Assembly: GCA_000310025.1 (NCBI GenBank)
Contig: FN649735.1
Coordinates: 3,075,313 to 3,119,206, forward strand
DNA from: Ectocarpus siliculosus
Lineage: Eukaryota > Sar > Phaeophyceae > Ectocarpales > Ectocarpaceae
DNA length: 43,894 bases
Reading direction: 5' to 3'
Each line of letters opens with the position of its first letter. Position 1 is the stretch's first letter. Of the stretch, positions 21,501-28,110 are shown one piece after another. The notes under the pieces are model-generated. The model was not told the DNA's origin, did no database searches, and saw only the letters and a program-made list of their open reading frames with translations. The position numbers and the translations under genes were made by a program.

Positions 21501-24500
21501 ACGCCTACGTAGGTCCGATCGATCCTTCTTCGCCCTTAGGGCATGCGGTGCCAGTCAACATCGTCGGGATTTCCTGGCTACCTGGTTGGTTGTGCCCAAT
21601 ACTTTTTTTGGCGTGGTCTACAATGCCACCCTTTTGCATGGTCTGCAACTTCTTGTGTGTGATTTGTCAGCACACATTTTTCTATTTTTTGCGCGTCGTT
21701 TCTTTGTTGTTGTTTTTGTCGTGTTCAATGAAAGTATTTTATGGTTGCTGTTGTGTACAGTCAGGGCCCTTGACAAGGCGAATGGCTCCAATGAATGTGT
21801 TGTTGTTGTTGTTGTGGCTGTTTTGTCGTGCCCAATCGATGTTTTTTTTTTGTTGCTGTTGTTGTTGTTGTTGCTGCTGCTGCTGCTGTTGTTGTTGTTG
21901 TTGTTGTAGTGATTCAGGGCTCTTGATGAGACGAGGGAATACAACACCTGCATTTTGTTGTTGATGTCCTCGTGTATGATCAGGGCTCTTGACGAGGCGA
22001 GCGATGCTCTCAACCGCGCGACCGTGGAAGGGGAAGGGGAGCGCAAGAAGGGGGAGAAGGTGGCGAAGGACGCTGATCGCAAGACCAAGGAGCTGGAAGC
22101 GGTGCGGGAGAAGGCGCAGAAGGCCAAGGATGGCTTCGCGGGGATGGAAGAGAAGGCCTTCGAGGTACTGGCTGTATAGTATATAGTACACGCTGTTGTT
22201 GATGTTGTTGTTGATGATGATGATGATGATGATGATGGTGATTATGGTGATGATGGTTGTGATGATTATGGTGATGATGATGTCGGGGTTCGTCTTTGTA
22301 GTGTGGTTGCCTGCTGTCACACAATAGCAGACGTTGACGCAGCCCCAACAACGTGGCTCTACCGAGCACAACTTATCTTGGCTTGCATTCCTTCATCGAG
22401 CCTTACCCAGCTTGTCTTTCTTTCGGGGTATAGAAGTGTGTAGATGTAGATAACCGTTGTTTGGGTAGTTGGCCTGTGGCCACGGGTGGCGTTCGCGTCG
22501 GTTGGGGGCGGTGCCAATGCTTGAAGGCGTCGGCGACAACAACGACGAGAATAACGGCAACGACAACAATATTCAACGACAGCCGCAACAGCATCAACCC
22601 TTACCCGCTGCAGGTGTTGAAGGCGTTCGAGGCGGCCGAGGCTGAGGTTAACACAAAGGCGGAAGAGCTGCGGGAGATCGCGGAGTCTTACGAGAAGGCC
22701 AAGTCCCTCGCCGACAAGATCAGAGGGGTGGAGGTCGACATCTCGCACCAGCTGCAGGAGTACGCCAAGGTGCTGCTGCTGTGCTTTCGTGTCTGTGTGT
22801 GCGTGAGATATTGTTATTGGCATCGACCGCGCTAACATTCTGATCTCAGCGTGCGGCCGAAATCAGAATGCCCTTGTCTGTGTCTTTCCTTTTTTGGGAA
22901 GCGAGCGTTGAGCACCAGTCCTGGCGGTGTGGTACATTACGTCAAGTACGGTAGTGGGACATGATTGCTGGTCAGGCCCTCTCTCACCCATGTCTGCTGC
23001 GTCAATGCGCCACCGCCGTGTTTATGCCCCGCAATCGTTTTGGTTTTTTTCATTGCGGCAATTATTTCTATGCACCGGCGTGTTGGTGTGTGTGTGTTCG
23101 TCCCATCTATTCTGGCGCCGGTTTACAGGCCTTTCGGCGTATGTATACCTGACGTATCAGCCGAGGTCACCAGGGAGTTTTATCATTTATTGTTCTTCGT
23201 TGTTTTGCCCCACCTTTCCCCCTGCGGTGCTTGCCTTGGTTTATCCGCAATATATATTCTTCGCAAGTAAATATTTTCAATTTCCGTGCACGTTATTGTG
23301 ATACGTTGTGTGTGTGTCGCTTAAGAGCATCAACGAGAACAAGACGAAGCTCAAGCACTGGACCGGGGAGCTCAAGAAGCTGAGGAAGGTCCACAAGAAG
23401 GAGGCGGAGGACTGGGGTTTGGAGGACGAGGACGAGCATGAGCATGGCGTGAGCGACGACGATGACGACGAGGGCAGTGAAGACGAGAGGGGCGAGGGAG
23501 TCACCGACGAGGAACGGGGGGACGGCGGAGTGGAAGAGAGCAAGGGTGGGGGGGGTGAGGAGGAGGAGGAGGAGGAGGAGGAGAGCGAGGTGGGTGAATT
23601 CGGGTCTTCCAGACGGTGTCTCTTTGAAGCCTCCGAGGCCGTAGCTCTTGAAAGGCCGGCAATTTCGGCGCGAATACAGCAGTAGCCATATGCATATGTA
23701 CGAAGTAGAACGTATTCTTATTCCCCGAAACCGGAAGTTAAGAATAATTGTACAAATTATTATAAAAATTGCATGAAATCTCACGCTTGTTCCTCCAGTA
23801 CTCAGCCTCGAAGTGCAAGCATGCAAAGAAAATATTGGTTGAATCGTGTACGTGTTGACGTGTTACCCTGCGCCTAGGTTTGGTTGCGTGTCATGGTATG
23901 CACGACACATTGTGCACTCGTCTTTGCGGCTTTCGGCAGGAGTTGTTATCCGCCGTGTGTTCATAGGTTGACACGCCAGTGATGTTTGTTCACTCGCTCG
24001 TCCGATTCGTGTAAGAACCGCTGTGTTGGGTTGTTGGGGTGTAGGTACTTGAGGGTGGAGATGCCAGAGATCCCTTCGTACTGGGTGTGCGGCACTTGCG
24101 TGTGCGTGTCTTCTCCTAACAAAGTTCGGAAGAGTCGTGAGTATCGATTCCGCAAGCATATCCGTGGGTGCTGACTGCATTGACAGCGTATATGCAACGC
24201 TTGAGGGTCGGCTCCATCCATCGTCAGCGGTCTCGCCTCCACGCCCACATATCTTTCTCCAGATCCTACAGGTCTTGCTACGCACTGCTGTTCTATTTTA
24301 CCGCGGTGACTCCTCCCTCCGGTCCTCGTTGGGCCGCCTTCGAGAGGATTTTGTTATTTATCTAGGAAATAGAGGGGGGGGGGCGTACTCTTATGTTTTG
24401 CATGCCTTAGCGGTTAGACCATTAGGGGGGGGGGGGATCGTATCCCTATCCCCCAACCCCGCCACTAAAACCAAGCGTATTATCCCTGCGAGGGCTACTG

Positions 24501-26969
24501 ACCTCGTTGAAGGTGCCTTGACTAAATCCACCCTGCTCGAACGTGCGATTATCTGCCTGTCTGTCATGCGTCTCAAGGGCAAGAGCACCAGGAGCGCCAA
24601 GGCTAAGAGCGACGGAACGAAGAAGCGTGATAAAGCGGCGGCGGCGGGCCGCGGGGTGGGCGTGCTGCCCGACTTGGACGCGGAAGAAGTGGACCATGTT
24701 GTCAGGTGTGACGGGTGTCTATACCATGGTATGTCCTAACGGTTTTTTCCCCTTCCCTTCTCTTTGCACTGTTTGTATTGTATTCCCCACATGAGTGAGT
24801 GTCAACTGTTCATGAAGCCGTTGTGAAGAGTATCCCACCTGTCTAGTTTTGTGATCGTATCTGGAATATTTTTTGCTCCACGCTGCTGTTGCAGAATGTG
24901 TGTTTGTGAAGGAGGCTGTACGGTGAATACTTTCTGTAGTTCCGCCGCACGACATCGATACTCTGCGAGTTCTGCTGTTGTTCCTGAGTGATTTCGAGCC
25001 GAGCTTTTCTAGCCCCGGCCTGGAAGGGCGCTTGATTCTATCCGGGTTGTTTTCACAGTCATGTAGGCGTTTTACCCTCCTCCGCCGCCAGCAGTTTGTC
25101 ACTGATGATATTTGACGACGACTGTCTAAATCTGGTTTTGTGTCCAAGGTAACCTTGGTCTGAGTGAGAGGTCTGTTTCTTGGCGACGCCGACGGCTGTC
25201 TAAATCTGGGTTTGTCTCCAAGGTGACCTTGGTCTGGAGGAAGAGGTCTGCGCCAGCTATTTATCGCGGCGCGCGCAGTCTTGTCGTCTCCTGTCTGATA
25301 GGGCAGCAGCAGTTGAGGTTTCCCCAAGGAATGGTGAAGGGTTTCCCTTAGCGATACGTGCTGCGTAGAAGAGTGTGTACACAGATATTTTTTCCCACCA
25401 TATTCACACGACAACTACAATGCAAAACGCTACCCGACATCACCACGATGTGTCCTCTCGCATGGTTAAGCTGGTTGCTGGTTTTTTTTTTTACTGCGGT
25501 GGCAGGGAGGACCTCAAGCTCAAGATCTCCGAAATGGAGGCGGAAAAGAAGGCGATGGAATCTTCCGTCAACCTGCCGGCCCTGGAGCAGTACCGCAAGA
25601 GGGAGGAGGAGTACCACGGGAGGGTGCAGGAGCTGGAGGAGGCCACCGTAGCCAGGAAGGAAGCTCGAGAGTANAGGGGGGGGGGGGGGGTGCAAGTAGC
25701 CTTGTGTGTTTGTTTTGGTTGTACTCGTGTGATGTGGTCGTGCTTCACCTCGATGTGGGGGTTTGCGTCATCCTGGATCCCAGTACCTACCACCCAGACG
25801 CATTGTCTCGGTTCTTGTGGTAACGGTTACAGCGTTTAATGGGGGAGCGACTGGCTGCCTGTATGCAAGACAGCCGGCCAGCCGCATCATCCCGCACTTC
25901 CTCGACTCTCTCTCTCTCCGTCTCCTCCGCACATGTCACCACAACCCCGACCAAAAGTTAAATTTATTGGTCGCGTTGTCCCGCCGGTGTTGGTTATGTG
26001 ACACACACACACATGACCCACACACGTGACACAACACGCGTCTTCGCGTGCGCAACTGCTCGACTGCTCGGCCCTGCTCAGGCACCACGAGAACCTCCGG
26101 CGGCAGCGGCTGGACGAGTTCATGGCCGGCTTCGGACAGATCACGCTCCGCCTCAAGGAGATGTACCAGGTGGGTAGAGAATGATTTTGTTTTTTTGTGT
26201 GTGGACTGCTGTGAATATCGCTTGGAGGTTGCGGAGCAGTTAGCACGTTTCGGGCGCTGACTCTGGTAGTGCTGAGGCTAACTGGTCGTCTACGTTTGCC
26301 ATTTTGAACGATGTAATTCTGTTTGGAAAGGAATACCCCAGTGGTACCTATATTTCCAAAAGGAGTAGTATCTTGGTGATTACCTGCGTGAGGCAAGCAG
26401 TTGCGACAAGCAGCCCCCCCCGGATGCAAATATGGATGAAACAAGAAACTAAAGAGTAACTGCCAAAGGGGGACGTTATTTCAGAAGTGCCGAGCTGAAG
26501 GGGAACCTCCCGACATGGTGTTCAAACCCTTCACACCCTGTACACCTACAAATGAACAAATACAACCGGCATTTGCGCGCTGCCGCAACTACCCGTTAGT
26601 CTCTCGGGAACAAATATTGCAACCCTTCTCTCTCACGATCCGGACACCACAGATGATCACCCTGGGCGGCGACGCGGAGCTGGAGCTGGTGGACTCTCTG
26701 GACCCCTTCAGCGAGGGCATCGTGTTCAGCGTGCGTCCCCCCAAGAAGTCGTGGAAGAACATCGCCAACCTCTCGGGGGGGGAGAAGACTCTGTCCTCCC
26801 TCGCGCTTGTGTTCGCTCTGCACCACTTCAAGGTATGACCATCATGTGGGCACCCGCAACACGCGGCGGGGTTAGGGGTAGAGGGAGGTGCACGGGCACG
26901 CGGCGGGTTCGGAAGTACGGTGTTAGAAGTGTAAAATATCGTCTTCATTGGGGAAATACCCTCCTATGT

Positions 26970-27049
<80 letters not shown>

Positions 27050-28076
27050 TGGTACCGCGCCACTAACACAGAAGCATGCACTGGCACTCGCGTGCGCCGT
27101 GTTTAAAGTAGATAAATCATATTCGTACGGTTTCTCTCTTTGTTTTATGCCTCGTCTTTGGCGCCGCACCACTTTGAATGTTGGTGCGTAAGCTTGCAGC
27201 TGGTGGTGCGTAAGCATGCAGCATGCACCAAGCATGTGTGCGGAGCATGTTTTTACAGTTTTTAAGTTTTGTTTGTATTTGTCCCCCGTGTACCGCTTTG
27301 TTGTGTCGAAATCGACGTCCTTTGTGTGCGACAGAACAGTAGGGAGGTGTGACAGGCTCCCATGCGCTGCTAAATACCGCACACGCTGAGCCCGGTCTCA
27401 ACACAGCTTGACGGCTACATGCAAACGTCTGTTGACTCTATTTCATGACCATTTTTGCTCTGACATCCTGTACAAATGTTTGTGTTTTTTTTCGTTGCAA
27501 CGCAGCCGACACCGCTGTATGTCATGGACGAGATCGACGCGGCCCTGGACTTCAAGAACGTGTCCATCGTGGCAAACTACATCAAGGAGCGCACGAAGAA
27601 CGCCCAGTTCATCATCATCAGGTGCACAACACTGCTGCTGCCGTAGAAGTTGTACCGAGGACAGACGTTGGCGTGGGCATGCATGCGCCTTGCGCTCTCT
27701 CGATAGTATGGTTTGGACGGTAAATTAGACGTGGTGCCTACTTTGGAGGGTTTGCATTTTTGTGAATGTTAAGTCATTTTTGGCGTGGAAGCTCTCGTGG
27801 CTGTACACCTTCTTGCCAGGGTATGTTTAGGGATAAGGGGTTGGGAACCCCAATCAACGAATGATCCCTGCGCCTGACACATGCATATCGTGAACGTTAT
27901 TGTCGCCCTTTCCTTGGCTCCTTGTGTGTATGTGTCTCGCCGACTACCAACCTTTCCCCCCACCACACGAAAAAACAGCCTCCGCAACAACATGTTCGAG
28001 CTCGCGGACCGGCTTGTGGGGATCTACAAGACCCACAACGTCACCAAGAGTGTTACCATCAACCCCAAGGAGTGCC

Positions 28077-28110
<34 letters not shown>

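Noticed and set aside
20995-21909. 304-codon plus-strand open frame
   Set aside because: It only overlaps exon 20 in a different frame, then runs through intronic GTT/TTG repeats. It has no domain and conflicts with the phase-consistent SMC4 model.
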